A stretch of 64,000 bases of DNA from Diphasiastrum complanatum (GCA_029204225.1 CM055100.1:52265260-52329259); one strand, 5' to 3'; positions 10,127-22,122 are shown, counted from the stretch's first letter. The notes: a model not told the origin generated them from the sequence alone. A program made the numbers and translations.

Positions 10127-12047
10127 GATTATGAACTATGGAATTTTGTATTATGTAATACAATTTTTTGTATACATCATTTTTGAAAATATATGAACCA
10201 CTTTTTCTATGAGGCTCTTTCATTTCTATGATCTCCATTTCTATGGTTCAAAACACAATGTAATTGCAACTGAATAATATGATTTTTTGATAACAAGATT
10301 CATTGTCTCCTGTAGGAAATGCATTATCTCCATTGGGGATATCTTCAGTCACTTGAACTCCAATGACCACTACAATCTAATATCGAATTGACGCTTGCCT
10401 TTGTTGAAGTCTCGTATATATCGGTTGAATTTTTGATCTTCATTGCCTTGGTCTGTATTGTCCTTGTCTTGGCATATTTGGATATGTCCAGAAGATGATC
10501 TGATCAAAGCTTTGCTGCAACAAATCTAAGTGAACTTATGTCGCATGTTTGGATTGGTTGTGGCAAAAGGTTCGATCAGATCATCTTTATCCAACAATTT
10601 CAACTCTATCCTCTTGGTTTTAGTGATTTCTAGGAGAGCCTTTAAGTGTCAAAGGTTGGCCTTTAGAATCATGGGTCACAATCTTGTAGCCCTTGGAGAT
10701 GTTTTGGAAAATAATCTCTATCTTGTCCCTTAACTCTTGAGGATTCCACTTCTCTAAGGATTTATCTATAAAAATATCAATGCATTTCAACAACGTTTCC
10801 ATTAGAGGACGACCCTTTGTAAAGATGTTTTTTTTTTGTCCGACACGTGGTGCCCAATCATAATGCATATATTTGAAAAGGTAGCGTAGCTGCTGAAAAT
10901 AGACTTCTAAAAATTTTCAAATTTACATTGGGCAGCATAGAAGCATTGATTGGTTGATTGTGCCTGTCCTGATTGTGCTAGACTACTCAATAAAAAAAAA
11001 ACTAGTTAATATATTGGAAAACTTATAACTACACTCATTTAGGTCATAGTTCTAGGTTCAACAATCAACGTAGTAAACATATGTTGTTACTGTGATCCTA
11101 TCACATGGTTATGTATGATAATACTGAAGGAACTTTCAATCTAAAACTATAAGTTCATCTTCAATTGGATCCGAGATTGGATCAACTAGAATCCACCAAG
11201 TTACATTCATCATATTGACAACATATGTGATGGAAGTATCAAGAGTACAGTTTGTGAAGATTTTGTTAATCACTAAGATCCAAAATCATCTCTTGATCTT
11301 TGGTTATGGAAGTAAACACAATTAGCACCATTGGCAATGATAGTTTTAACCATACTACTTTGATCCAACTTTAGAATGATCTCCATCCTAAGTATAGAAC
11401 TCCTTTCTAAGGTTCTAAAGTAGCTTTCACAATGGATATAGAGAATAGTATCCACATTGTGTGTTCACTATTTCTTACATCAATTTTACACATCAAGATA
11501 TAACTAGAACATGAAGAACCAAATAGTATGTAAATGAAATAATTCCACCATGCTTCCAACTCTGAACTCTCTAGAAAATAATAGCAACCAAACAATAAAT
11601 GTGAGTGATGACCACTTGCTTGCTTGTCTCGTCCATCTTTGTCCTTTCTTGATATGTCTCCACCATAAAACTCCATGAATGAGCCTCCATCTCCATCTTG
11701 CCACAAGATATCATCAACATGTGATGACTTGGCCATGAATGAGTGACATAATTAACCTCCATTATCTTCATTTCCATCAGCAAAACCAGCCAATAATGCT
11801 AGTACAACTCCAACAATAAGATATTGCAAGACAATGTAGCTAGTTTCACCATATCTTGACAATTTGCACACATTCACATGAAATAGCTCAAACATGAGAT
11901 AGATGAAGTAAAGTAAACTTGAACAATACTTCCTTGTTGTTATTTTGACCTTACTTGAGTCTTCAAACACCTATAAAATCAAATCCAAAACATCTTTGCC
12001 ATTTGACCCTCCTTTAATGCTTTTGACTAGCTCCAAATTGCCACTTT
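10127..12047. other. Unassigned intergenic or old repeat DNA
   Basis: No protein motif recognised on either strand. Open frames of 60-109 codons (for example minus 10868-10620 and 11736-11407) overlap one another and look like chance. The block directly precedes the 5' LTR at 12048. Confidence 0.5.
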
Positions 12048-12106
12048 TGTGAAAAATTCAAAAATAAGCTTGGTAGAAGCCAAAAATCTTGTATATAGGA
12101 TAGAAA

Positions 12107-12694
12107 CACATGTGTGGAGCCTGTTCCCACGTGTGAAACTAGTGTACTTTTCATGTACCATAATCATATATGTTGTACATATAATATAATTCAAGTTCTA
12201 GTGGCTAAAATGCCCAAAAACTAGTTTTCTAGAGATATGACACATGGCACCAATCTAATGATTGCATGAGCCAAATATTTTGAATAGGTGTCACATCCCA
12301 TGTGTAGAGGACAGATCACACGTGTGGAAATAGCTGAAGCAGATGAGTTTTTGCTTCTAGAAGATTTCCATGAAGATCTCCATATAGTAGGAAAATAGAC
12401 CAAAAATGCCCAAAATGGAAAGTTTTGATCCAAGTGTCAAATTGCATGATGGTGACAAGGCATCCTCACACGTGTGAGATCTGATGCATGATCAGTACCT
12501 CGAGCTCCAAGAAGTTTATATATAGAGACTTATTTGGCCATAATCAATGTGAGACACCAATCTTGGTTTTGGAAGCAATTTTGAGTGATTCTCTCCATTT
12601 GTCTACATTTGTTTTGATTGTTTTGAGGTTCTATCAATGTGTACTTGATTTTTAGGTTGGAGTTTGTATTCAGACAGTGTTTCACATGTGTGAA
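12107..12694. promoter_or_regulatory. Cluster of CACACGTGTG (G-box-like) palindromes in the LTR
   Basis: Palindromes with a CACGTG or CACATGTG core recur: 12107 (CACATGTGTGG), 12128 (CACGTGTGAA), 12317 (CACACGTGTGG), 12465 (CTCACACGTGTGAG) and 12681 (TTCACATGTGTGAA; TTCACACGTGTGAA in the 3' LTR at 18038). A further copy lies in the leader at 13045. CACGTG is the G-box core bound by plant bZIP and bHLH factors; a role in LTR transcription is inferred. Confidence 0.55.
12517..12525 (+). promoter_or_regulatory. Candidate LTR TATA box
   Basis: TATATATAG lies about 350 bp before the LTR end, just downstream of the palindrome at 12465. The 3' LTR keeps a TATATATAG at the matching site (about 17874). 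Confidence 0.5.
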
Positions 12695-12870
12695 ACCAGA
12701 AAGTAAACCTACCTTCAATTAATGATTGTTCTTGTTAGGATTTTGTGTCTAGAATTGATCTAGATTGATCTTAATCTCAAGTAGATTGATAGATCAACTA
12801 ATCTGACAACCAATCCCTCTTGAGGATCAGATTAGGATCCACTCTTGGTCCCTTTTGTACTTTTTGTGCA

Positions 12871-12885
12871 TGGTATCAGAGCCAA
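12871..12885 (+). other. tRNA-iMet primer-binding site
   Basis: TGGTATCAGAGCCAA abuts the LTR end and complements initiator tRNA-Met. Confidence 0.9.
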
Positions 12886-13472
12886 GTACAAGAGGTTTTG
12901 TTGAAATTGATAGCGTTAATCCAAATCAAAGCCAAAATTAGTAGTTTTTAGGAAACTAGTCAAATTTTGTGTACCGAGTTGGATTTGATAGCTATCCTCA
13001 AAATTTTTGGTCCAAATCTTGTTGTGGATTGTAGGAACTCTTTTCACACGTGTGAGGCCGTACAACTCTGGTTTTGACTGAGAAATTTCAAAAATTTGTA
13101 GAATTCGACTCACATACCCAATTTGAGTGAACTTTGGTGCCAAATCAAGCATTTTCTATAGTGAATCTAATCCCTTGATTAGTTATGGGATTAGATCAGC
13201 CAAAAAATTAAAAGTGAAGCTTGAATTAGGTGCATTAATTGATCTTCTCTGATTTTTTGAGTGTATGTTGAGGTTGAAGAGAGAAATTGCTAAAAATCAT
13301 AGATTAAGGAGTGATTTTGCAAGTTTGAGACTAGAATCTAAATTTCCATCATTCTAGATTGGTTCATGAGTGATAGGATTGAGTCTATAAGCTTTCTTAA
13401 TTCCTAGAAGACTTTAGGTTCAGATCTCTTAGAGAAACCATAAGAGTTTATAGTGCTTTTTCACATTCAAAA
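12886..13472 (+). other. Untranslated leader of element B
   Basis: About 590 bp between primer site and gag start, without a long plus-strand frame. It contains one CACACGTGTGAGG copy at 13045. Confidence 0.6.
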
Positions 13473-14308
13473 ATGGCATCAATGGGTGGTTTTTTGCTTG
13501 AAGCTAGTGAAAGACTTACATCCACTAATTATGCTACTTGGATAGTTCGAATGGAGTCCTTGCTTGTACTTCATGATCTTTATGACACTGAGTACTTGAG
13601 GTGGAAGTAGAACCTCAAGGAGGAGTTGAATTGGCTAAGTACAAAAAGAGATGGAGTTGCATTACATTGCATAAGAATGAATGTAAGTAATGAACTTTTG
13701 AAAGAAATCTCATCTTGTACCACATCCAAAGAGGCATGGGATTCATTAAAAGCCATTTATGGATCCAAGAACACTTCAAGGATACTCATGCTTAGGAATC
13801 AAATCCTTCAAAGCATGAAAGAAAGTAGTGAAAGTGCCCTAAATTATGTCTTTAGGATCAAATCTTTAAATAAGGAGTTGTCTTCTATAGATGATGAAAT
13901 CAAAGATGATGAATTAGTCCAAATCATTTTGAATGGATTAGGAGATGATTATTCCAATCTTGTTCAAACCTTTCTTATTCAAGATTCACTTCCTAGTATT
14001 GAAAAACTTCAAAGTGTGCTTGTTAGTGAGGAGAGTAGAATGCTTCATATCAAAAGTAGGATGAGTTCCTTATCTTTGAATGATGGTGATGAAAAAGCTA
14101 ACTTTTCTTTGAAAGGCAAGAAGAAGAAGTTTCCATCCAAGAAGACTCAAGACATGGAGATAGAGAACAAAGATGGAGCATCAAGTTCCAAAGGCTAGAG
14201 CAAGAAGGACAAGAAGAAGCTAAAGTCTTTTGTGAAAAAAAGGGACATTTTGCATCCAAGTGCTACAAGAAGAAGAATGCCCAAGAGAAGGACAATCAAG
14301 GCAATCTT
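13473..14308 (+). pseudogene. Copia Gag of element B
   Basis: The ATG at 13473 starts MASMGGFLLEASERL, matching the Gag start of the 27-32 kb element. UBN2-type capsid motifs follow (WIVRMESLLVLHDLYD, KEAWDSLKAIYGSKNTSR, LVQIILNGLGDDYSNLVQ). A TAG at 13608 and compensating frame changes near 13610-13660 break the N-terminal part. The Lys-rich tail ends at a TAG near 14196. The zinc knuckle (about 14230-14270) is frameshifted and has lost a residue between its first and second Cys positions (reads FCEKKGHFASKC). Confidence 0.85.
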
Positions 14309-15110
14309 GTGCTTGAGGAGGAGGAAGAAGGCAATCTATCCTTGATGGTATCCTCACCACAAACATCTAATCAAGACACTTGGTGGATTGATAGTGGGGC
14401 AGGCTCTCGCATGACTCACCAAAAAGACTACTTTTCTAATCTACTTTCTAACAATAGTTCTAAGAGATTTATCTTCACTACAAGTAATCAAGAATGTGAG
14501 ATTGTAGGTGTTGGATCCATTCCTTTATGTCTAGGATCATCTAGAAATGTAGATCTAGACAATGTTCTTTATGTACCTTCAATTACAAAGAACTTGTTGA
14601 GTGTAGGACAACTTATGGATAGTGGATTAGATGTACATTTCAAGCATGGAGCGTGTTCTATCTTGAAAGATGAAAAATGTATTGCTAGTGGTTCCAAGCA
14701 AGGGAGGTTATTCAAATTGGATGCTAATGTGATGGTTGGAAGTGTGAACATGGCAAGGGAGGAGCTCACTCAAGTGGAATTATGGCACAAAAGGTTAGGC
14801 CATCCTAACTACAAAGCTACGGAGACCATGGTGACAAAGGAGCTAGCAAAAGGACTTCCCAAAACCATATCCAAGTGTGGCAAGCTTTGTGAAGCTTGTG
14901 GACTCTCCAAATCTCATAAGATTCCTTTCAAGAGATCTTTGATAAGATCTAACTCTCCTCTTGACCTTATACACTTGGATGTTCATTCATTTTCACATGA
15001 ATCAAATGGTGGAGCTCTTATGTATGTCACTTTTATTGATGATAAATCAAGATACTCTTGGGTTTATCTCTTGTCTAAGAGAGTGAAGTTTTTGAGTCCT
15101 TTGTAAAGTT
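14309..15110 (+). pseudogene. Copia protease and integrase N-terminus of element B
   Basis: An acidic linker leads to the aspartic protease motif WWIDSGAGSRMT; the catalytic D-S-G is intact, but the usual SHM is RM. The pre-integrase segment (VLYVPSITKNLLSVGQL) is followed by the zinc-binding LWHKRLGHPN and CGKLCEAC, which make the HHCC site. The first core Asp lies in LIHLDVHSF. A frameshift at about 15095 separates it from the rest of the core. Confidence 0.88.
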
Positions 15111-16008
15111 CAAAACTCTTGTGGAAAAGAAACTTAATATTAGCTTGAAAGTATTAAGAAGTGATAATGGAGGGGAGTACATCTCCAATAGGATGAAAGA
15201 GTTTTTTGAAACTAATGGCATTAGGAGAGAGTTTAATTGCACATATACTCCACAACAAAATGGAGTAGCTAAGAGAAAGAATAGGACACTATGTGAGTGT
15301 GCTAAAGCTATGAGATTAGATGCATCACTTCCTATTTCATTTTGGGGGGCTATTTTATGTGCAAACTTTCTATGTAATAGAATGACTAATAGTACCATTA
15401 AAGGACTTACACATTATGAAGTATTGTTTGGAAAAAAGCCAAATCTTAGTGATTTGAAAGTTTTTGGATGTACTTGTTATGTACATATTCCTTTAATAAC
15501 AAGGAAAAAGGAAGATGCCACTTATTTCAAAGGCATCTTTGTTGGTTATAGTGAATGTAAGAAACCTTATAGGATATTTGATCCTATTACAAAAAAAGTT
15601 GTTGCTAGTAGAGATGTACTTTTTGATGAATCTCTCCAAGCCAAAGGAAAGGTGACTTCCAACAACACTCAACTTGTCAAGGATCATGCTATGGCCGAGG
15701 AGGAGCTTCATGAAGATGAAGACCAAGAGGAACCTACTCAAAGTCCAAGGGTGCCAAGAAGATCAACAAGAACAAGGATTGAGCCATCAAGGCTCACTTA
15801 TAGTGACAAAGGGGAGCAAAGGGAAGATTCTCAACTACTCAACTCTTATACTTTCTTGACTACTATGCTTGAAGAACCAACTAGTTTTGAGGAAGCAAAT
15901 AAGTCTCAATATTGGAGGAAAGCTATGCAAGTAGAGTTTGATGCATTAATGGAAAATCAAACTTGGAAGCTTGTTGATTTACCTTATGGAAAGAAGCCTC
16001 TTACTTGA
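15105..16008 (+). pseudogene. Copia integrase core and linker of element B
   Basis: The second catalytic Asp lies in LRSDNGGEY. The expected catalytic Glu of the NGVAERKNRT motif is Lys here (codon AAG, 15271-15273). The conserved FWGAILCANFLCNR, LKVFGCTCYVH and GIFVGYSE blocks follow, then the linker (SRDVLFDES, acidic run, RIEPSRLTY) and the RT start (EEANKSQYWRKAMQ). A 1-bp deletion at about 16005 shifts the frame at the CKW motif. Confidence 0.88.
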
Positions 16009-16535
16009 AATGGATATATAGATTGAAATATAATCAAGATGGTTCCATTCATAAGTACAAAGCTAGACTTGTAGCAAAAGGTTTTTTGCAAGTCAAAGGC
16101 ATAGATTATGATGAAACCTTTGCACCTGTTGCATAGCTTGTGACCATTAGATTAATCATATGTCTTGCAACTTCTTTCAAATGGGAGCTCTTCCAACTTG
16201 ATGTGACAAATGCTTTCTTGAAAGGATTCTTGGAAGAGGAAATCTACATGTGCCAACCTGAGGGCTTCATCAAAGATGGAGAAGAAGATAAGGTGTGTTT
16301 CTTGAAGAAGAGTCTTTATGGACTCAAGCAAGCACCAAGAGCATGGTACTCTAGGTTGCATTCCTATCTTATTTCCATTGGATTTGTTGTAAGTCCTTAT
16401 GAACCATCATTGTACTACAAATGTAATGATGGAAAGACCATTATCTTAGTTTTATATGTTGATGACATTATACTCACAGGAAATGATCTAGATGGCATCA
16501 AAAATGTAAAAGTTTCCTTGTCTATTGAATTTTAG
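16009..16535 (+). pseudogene. Copia reverse transcriptase of element B
   Basis: RT fingers and palm: [51 protein letters not shown] and the catalytic YVDD at 16455-16466. A TAG at about 16135 replaces the Lys of VAKLVT, and a TAG at 16533 sits at the Glu of the FEM-DLG motif. The catalytic residues survive, but two nonsense codons and the preceding frameshift block synthesis. Confidence 0.9.
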
Positions 16536-17422
16536 ATGGTAGATCTAGGACTTCTTAAAGTTATACTTGGAATAAAATTCATTAGAAGAAATGACTTTTC
16601 CTTCATATGTCAATCTAAGTATGCTAGATCAATCTTAGCAAGATTTGGCATGATTGATTGTAAAGGAGTTGAAACTCCTATGGAACTAAGTGTAAAACTT
16701 TCTAAGGAAAGTCATGAAGCATCCTTTGAGGACATCACTACCTATAGAATGTTTATTGGTTCCTTGATATACTTAACCATCACTAGACCAGATCTTAGTT
16801 TTTGTGTTGGCAAGTTGGGTCAATACATGCAAAGTCCATTAATATGTCATTGGAAAGGAGCAAAAAGGGTGTTAGGGTACATCTCGACTACAAAAGACTT
16901 TGGCATAGTTTATGAAAGGACTAATATTTGTTTAAGAGCATATTTGGACTCAAGTTTTGCAGGTGACAAGATGGATAGAAGATCCATAAGTGCATTTGCT
17001 ACATTCTTATGTGGAGGAGCTATATCTTGGCTTTCCAAAAAGCAAGATACCATGTCTCTTTCATCAACAGAATCCGAGTATAAAGCTATGACAACAACAA
17101 GAAAGGAGGTTCTTTCACTTAAAAGGCTTTTGGAGGAGCTACATGTGATCAAGGATGAAGACATTCCATGCATATATCGTGATAATCAAGCATCTCAACA
17201 ACTTGCAAACAATCAGTCTTCCATGCTCGAACAAAGCGCATCGAGATTGCACATCATTTTGTGAGGGAGAAAGTGCAAGCAAAGGAGATCAAGCTTATTC
17301 ATGTTTCATCATCGGATTGCATTGCTGATATACTCACCAAGGCATTTCCTAAAGATCCATTTGTAAAATTAAGATTGGCTCTTGGAGTTATAGATAGATC
17401 TATGCTAGATTTACCAAGCTAG
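16536..17422 (+). pseudogene. Copia RT connection and RNase H of element B
   Basis: The connection domain has ILGIKFIRR, QSKYARSILARFGM and GSLIYLTITRPDLSFCVG. RNase H has its catalytic carboxylates in YLDSSFAGD, SSTESEYKAM and YRDNQAS. A frameshift near 17225 moves the end (TKRIEIAHHFVREK, ADILTKAFPKDPF) into another frame, ending at a stop near 17422, just before the polypurine tract. Confidence 0.9.
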
Positions 17423-17424
17423 AT

Positions 17425-17434
17425 TTTTGAGGAG
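17425..17434 (+). other. Polypurine tract of element B
   Basis: TTTTTGAGGAG directly precedes the 3' LTR start TGTGAAAAATG. The 27-32 kb element has the equivalent TTTGAGGAG at its own 3' LTR. Confidence 0.75.
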
Positions 17435-18208
17435 TGTGAAAAATGCAAAAATAAGCTTGGTAGAAGCCAAAAATCTTGTATATAGGATAGACACACATGT
17501 GTGGAGCCTATTCTCACGTGTGAAACTAGTGTACTTTTCATGTACCATAATCATATATGCTGTACATATGATTTAATTCAAGTTCTAGTGGCTAGAATGG
17601 CCAAAAACTAGTTTTCTAGAGATATGACACATGGCACCAATCTAATGATTGAATGAGCCAAATATTTTGAATAAATGTCACGTTTCATGTGTAGAGGACA
17701 GCTCACATGTGTGGAAATAGCTGAAGTGGGCAAGTTTTTGCTTCTAGAAGATTTCCATGAAGACCTCCATATAGAAGGATAATAGACCAAGTGTCAAATT
17801 GCATGATGGTGACAAGGCATCCTCACACGTGTGAGATCTGATGCATGATCAGTACCTCGAGCTCCAAGAAGTGTATATATAGAGGCTTATTTGGCCATAA
17901 TCAATGTGAGACACCAATCTTGGTTTTGGAAGCAATTTTGAGTGATTCGCTCCATTTGTCTACATTTGTTTTGATTGTTTTGAGGTTCTATCAATGTGTA
18001 CTTGATTTTTAGGTTGGAGTCTGTACTCAGACAGTGTTTCACACGTGTGAAACCAGAAAGTAAACCTACCTTCAATTAATGATTGTTCCTGTTAGGATTT
18101 TGTGTCTAGAATTGATCTAGATTGATCTTAATCTCAAGTAGATTGATAGATCAACTAATCTGACAACCAATCCCTCTTGATGATCAGATTAGGATCCACT
18201 CTTGGTCC
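17435..18208 (+). repeat. 3' LTR of element B, end truncated
   Basis: Homologous to 12048-12870. It has an internal deletion and lacks the last 10-15 bp; from 18209 a minus-strand copia gene begins. Confidence 0.88.
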
Positions 18209-19131
18209 TTTGCACTTGCACAACTTTCCCTTTGTGTTGTTGAAGACCTTTGAGATCAACCTCTTGATCTTCCACTTGACCATCAGAGTCATTGACTAAG
18301 ACCTCTTTTTTAGATCCATTAGTTGTTGGAAAACCATGAGAACCAATATCCACTTGCATAGCATCATCTACACAAGAAGATTCTCCAAAACATGTGAAAA
18401 AAGCAAAGTGAGTCACTTCCACTTGCTTACCTTTCTCATTATATGTGAGCCTAGATGGCTTTTGTCTTTCCCTTGAGGATATTCTTAGAACTTGACTTGG
18501 AGAGGCATCTCCACCATCACCATCCAAGAACCATCTTCATCACCATCCAAAATGTTAGATTGATCAACATCAACAACATCAAGCTTATCCACATTCTCCT
18601 CTTCGACAACATCCTTAGAAATGAAAACTTCTTTGAATTAGGAATGTAAATTCTATAAGCTCTCCTTACTTCACTATATCCAACAAAGATTCCTTTCAAG
18701 AATCCAAAAGATGAGTTGACATAGAAAGTACTACCAAAGATCTTCGAATGCTCCATCCTTGGCTTCTTACCAAAAGGAAGTTCAAATGAACTCTTACCAT
18801 CCAAGTCTTCATTTGAGTACCTAGTGCAAACAAAGTTATCACACATCAAGGCTTCACCCCAAAATGACTTAGGAAGATTTGCATTCACCCTCATGGATTT
18901 AGCTCTTCCAAAAAGATTGACCTTCCTTTCTTCCACACCATATAGGACCTTTGAGCTTGAAAGCTCCCTCTTGATCCCATGTGCCACACAAACCTTTTTT
19001 ATCTTTGTTGATAGGTTTTCATTTGCCAAACTTAAGCACTTGATCTTCATGTTGAATGGACCCTCCACAACACACTTCAGAAGATACTTCCAACAATATC
19101 TAGTAAAGTCATCAATGCAACTCACAAACAT
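18209..19131 (-). pseudogene. Copia integrase core and linker (minus-strand element)
   Basis: The minus strand reads an integrase remnant: FVSCIDDFTRYCW, then a badly decayed core, SKSFWGEALMCDNFVCTR, the SKIFGSTFYV and GIFVGYSEVRRAYRIY blocks, and the linker ending RQKPSRLTYNEKGKQ. The stretch with the second Asp is replaced, and the catalytic Glu lies only in a weak EERK context. It stops within the linker at 18209, so RT and RNase H are missing. Confidence 0.82.
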
Positions 19132-19163
19132 TCTCCTCCCATACTCAAAGAGCTAGTACATTG

Positions 19164-19838
19164 CTAATCCAAATGTAATAAATGAAAAGGCATCTTAGAT
19201 CTTGAGCTAGATCTAGAATAAGACAACCTTTGTGACTTTGACATTGAACACAGCTCACCTACTTGCTTCTTTGCCTTCAAACCACCATGGTTAGAACCAA
19301 CAAATCCATCAAGTTTGTAGAGCTCACCTTGTCTCTTGCCTTGAGCAATCAAGACTCCATTCCTTTTGACCAAACAAGAATCACCAACAAATTTCACTTT
19401 GAGTTTTTTGTCAAGCATTTGACACACACTAAGCACATTCTTAGTAATGGAAGGTATGAACAAAACATTCTTCAAATGAAAATTCCTATTCGTAGATGAG
19501 AGAAAAATAGGAATATTACCAATGCCCTTGATAACAACTTTACCACCATTGGCCATGTTTATGACCTTCTTTTCTCCTTCATAAGACACCAAATAAGTGA
19601 AGTACTCTTTGTGACATGTCACATGAAAGCTTGATCTACTATCAATCCACCATGGATCAATATCTCTGTCATTGGTTAGCAAACAAGAAGACATCAAAAA
19701 CATATAATCATTGGAGTTTCGATCACCAGTACCATCCTTATCAAAAGTGAAATTGCCTTGCTTTTCTTCTTGATCTCTCTTCTTCTTGTAGCAATCACTA
19801 GAAAAACGCCCCTTGATGCCACAATAGAAGCACTTCAA
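19164..19838 (-). pseudogene. Copia zinc knuckle, protease and pre-integrase (minus-strand element)
   Basis: Starts with a CCHC-like knuckle CFYCGIKGRFSSDC in which the His is Arg. The protease motif is WWIDSRSSFHV: the essential Gly of D-S-G is Arg, so it would be inactive. The pre-integrase stretch (VLFIPSITKNVLSVCQML, GELYKLDGF) is kept. The HHCC zinc segment is deleted; the frame jumps from KKQVGELC to SRSKMPFHLLHLD at the first core Asp. Confidence 0.85.
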
Positions 19839-20551
19839 TCTAGACCTATCTTCTTCTTATCAAAAGAAGAAGACTCACCATGATCTTGTCCTTTAGACCA
19901 CTTGCCCTTCCCTTTGCCCTTGAATTTGCCTTTGTTGAACATAGCCTCTTCTCCATCATGAGATGTCGATGTAGATCCACCTCTTGCTTGAAGCCTATAC
20001 TCTTTGTTCACCAACACTTCTTGCAAATCCACCATGCTTGGCAGAGTCTTTTTGTATGGCAAAGCTTTGAGCAAGGTTAGAATTCTCATCCAACAAACCA
20101 TTAAATACAACTTGCACAAGTTCTACTTCCTTAATGTTATCATCAATGCATGCTAGCTCATCATTAAGTACTTTAACTCTCAATACAAATGCATGAGCAC
20201 TCTCTTCATTCTTTTGCAAACTTTGAAATATTTGTCTTCTTAGGGTTAGTACCCTAGATGTAGACTTGGATTCATAAAGCTTCCTCAAAGCTTTCCAAGC
20301 CTCCAAAGATGATATGCACTTACCAATCTCCTTGAGTAGCTCATTGGTAACATTCATCTTGATCATGTGTAGAGCTCTTTTAGCTCTCTCGTTATACCTC
20401 CCTAGATCTTGTTGTGCCATGGGTATTTCCTCCACAGCTACAACAATATCCATCAAATCATTCATCTCAAGGAGAGACTCCATTCTCACCTTCCAAGTAG
20501 AATAACTTGTTGAGGCATTGCTCTCCAACATAAAGCCTCCATTTGTAGCCA
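19835..20551 (-). pseudogene. Copia Gag (minus-strand element)
   Basis: Most likely start MATNGGFMLESNAST at 20551; an upstream Met at 20582 is less like its relatives. UBN2-type Gag: YSTWKVRMESLLEMNDLMD, LHMIKMNVTNELLKEI, LEAWKALRKLYESKSTSRV. A frameshift near 20070 and a stop near 19838 split it. The Lys/Gly-rich tail (KGKFKGKGKGKWSKG) precedes the zinc knuckle. No LTRs of this copy were identified. Confidence 0.85.
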
Positions 20552-20582
20552 TGTTGAAGTGACCTGATTCCCTTTTTGTCAA

Positions 20583-21009
20583 CCTATTCCAATAAACAAA
20601 GCACTCTTTTGAATAACCACAATTTTTTCCAAAAATAAATCACAAAGATATGGAACCTCTCAATTCTCTTCTAGCACAATAACTAGCAAATCAACACATA
20701 GAATGAAGAAATCTTGATCAGCCTATGATCCACCCACAATCTAATGAATCTTGCCACTTCCTAAGATTGAAACACACTCTATTGAAGTATAGCAACTTCA
20801 AAAAATAGAGATCCAAACAAAATTAGGGTTTTGACAAAATCACAAAAAATTGATTCTTCCAAATTCTACATGCAATTGTCAAAAACTTGATATAGAATCT
20901 TGTAGCCTCCAATGAAGCTTTCCTAATGCAATAAAAATCGGCCAAATCTAGTAAGGCACATGTGAAATTGGCCTACTTCAAATTCATAAACCTGAATTGA
21001 GGTTTGACC
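20583..21009 (-). other. Probable leader DNA, no gene seen
   Basis: AT-rich, between a Gag start on the right-to-left strand and a protease fragment of another copia element. No primer-binding site was found. Confidence 0.4.
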
Positions 21010-21232
21010 TACAAAAGACACCATCAATAGGAATGAAAATAAACTTCCTAGAACCATTGTAAGGTGCAAGATGAGTGAAAGACTTTCTTGAACTAGTCAT
21101 ATGAGAACTCGATCCATTATCTATCCACCATTAGTTTTCATTTTCAAAACTAGAAGAAGAGTACATTGACATCATGAGAGATCCTTCTTGATAACTCTCT
21201 TCTATCTCACCTTCACACTCGTTAGCAAGATT
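21010..21232 (-). pseudogene. Copia protease fragment, continuation of gag at 22123-22938
   Basis: The minus strand reads an acidic linker ANECEGEIEESYQEG, a stop, then WWIDNGSSSHMTSS: an aspartic protease motif with the Ser of D-S-G changed to Asn. Removing the solo LTR (21233-22117) joins it to the Gag tail KKANL, giving one original reading direction. Confidence 0.8.
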
Positions 21233-22117
21233 TGTTGGAAAGAGGGAGGTGAAGTGAGTCGATTTGACAAGTCGAAGACTGTAAGCAACTTATTGAGCGC
21301 AGTGGGACTTAGCCTTCTTTCTGAATGCATGACTACGCCTATCAATATTGAACAAAGCATAATGACAGAAGTCACGTTCAATCTTTTAGCAACCAATTTT
21401 GAAATCTTTAGCACTAAAGTGATTTTGTGGCCAAACAATGAAGTATTGAATAAGTCAGACGAAGCAATAAGAGATTTATCAGTTACAAATAATCACAGAG
21501 AGGCATACATTCTGACATGATATTGAACACAATATAAAGATTTAGTAAGTAGCATGTACAAATCAGATGATGAGAGCATTGTGGATAGAAACCACATACT
21601 CTAAGCTATCTCTGAATAGCTGAAAACTATGTCTGATGAACTTTTGTTAATAAGAAATAAGCGCGAATAACAATACTCTAATAGAACTTTGAAGGAAACT
21701 AAGCTAGAAAGTTGAGTTAGAGTTGAAGAGAGTCTTTGATGATCAACTATTTATACTAAGCAATCAAAGCGTATCCAATAGGACAGCTAATAGGTTGTAG
21801 ATCGGAATAGCCAGTTTGTCGTAATGCGCTGCATCCATCCAGGTAGGACTTCTCAAAAATTTACTTGCAAAGTAGCTAGGGCAAGTCTTTAGCTTCATAG
21901 CGAGTGGAATAATAACTGTCTTTCATCGACATGATCAAAGTCTTCAACTTTCGTTGGGGACGTCGATATGTCGGATGATGTCCGATATGTCGGAGCCACC
22001 TGTTGAGCGATTCTCGTATAGAAACACGAATAAAACTGCAGAATTGGATAATAATGTGGATGAAGATTAAAGATCGATTATTTGACTGAATCACTCTGAT
22101 AGTAGAATAATCCAACA
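21233..22117 (-). mobile_element. Solo LTR of a copia element with 5-bp target duplication
   Basis: An 885 bp unit runs TGTTGG…CCAACA and is flanked on both sides by AGATT (21228-21232 and 22118-22122). On the minus strand it starts TGTTGGATTATTC and ends CCTCTTTCCAACA. It shares with the LTR at 45.1-46.1 kb the TATA region (TTGCTTAGTATAAATAG), the AGATAGCTTAGAGT stretch and the ATAGGCGTAGTCATGC region. No primer site, polypurine tract or internal sequence is present, as expected after recombination between two LTRs. Confidence 0.88.
21745..21765 (-). promoter_or_regulatory. TATA region of the solo LTR
   Basis: The minus strand reads TTGCTTAGTATAAATAG, identical over this stretch to the LTR at 45501-45517; its conservation between diverged LTRs marks it as the likely promoter. 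Confidence 0.55.
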
Positions 22118-22122
22118 AGATT

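Larger units (their letters stand above)
12048..12870 (+). repeat. 5' LTR of element B
   Basis: Begins TGTGAAAAATTC and ends TTTTTGTGCA before the primer site. The 3' copy matches throughout but lacks about 30 bp around 12405-12430 and has scattered substitutions. About 823 bp. Confidence 0.9.
12048..18208 (+). mobile_element. Nearly complete but dead Ty1/copia element ('element B')
   Basis: LTRs at 12048-12870 and 17435-18208 flank a primer site, gag, protease, integrase, RT, RNase H and a polypurine tract in copia order (integrase before RT). The 3' LTR lacks its last bases, replaced by the next element at about 18209, so a target duplication cannot be checked. Gag and pol carry several stops and frameshifts, and the integrase catalytic Glu is replaced by Lys, so it is not autonomous now. 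Its Gag resembles that of the 27-32 kb element closely, and its sequence after the primer site (AAGTACAAGAG) is the same. Confidence 0.92.

Noticed and set aside
10620-10868. 82-codon minus-strand frame as a transposase fragment
   Set aside because: No recognisable motif; neighbouring frames do not extend it.
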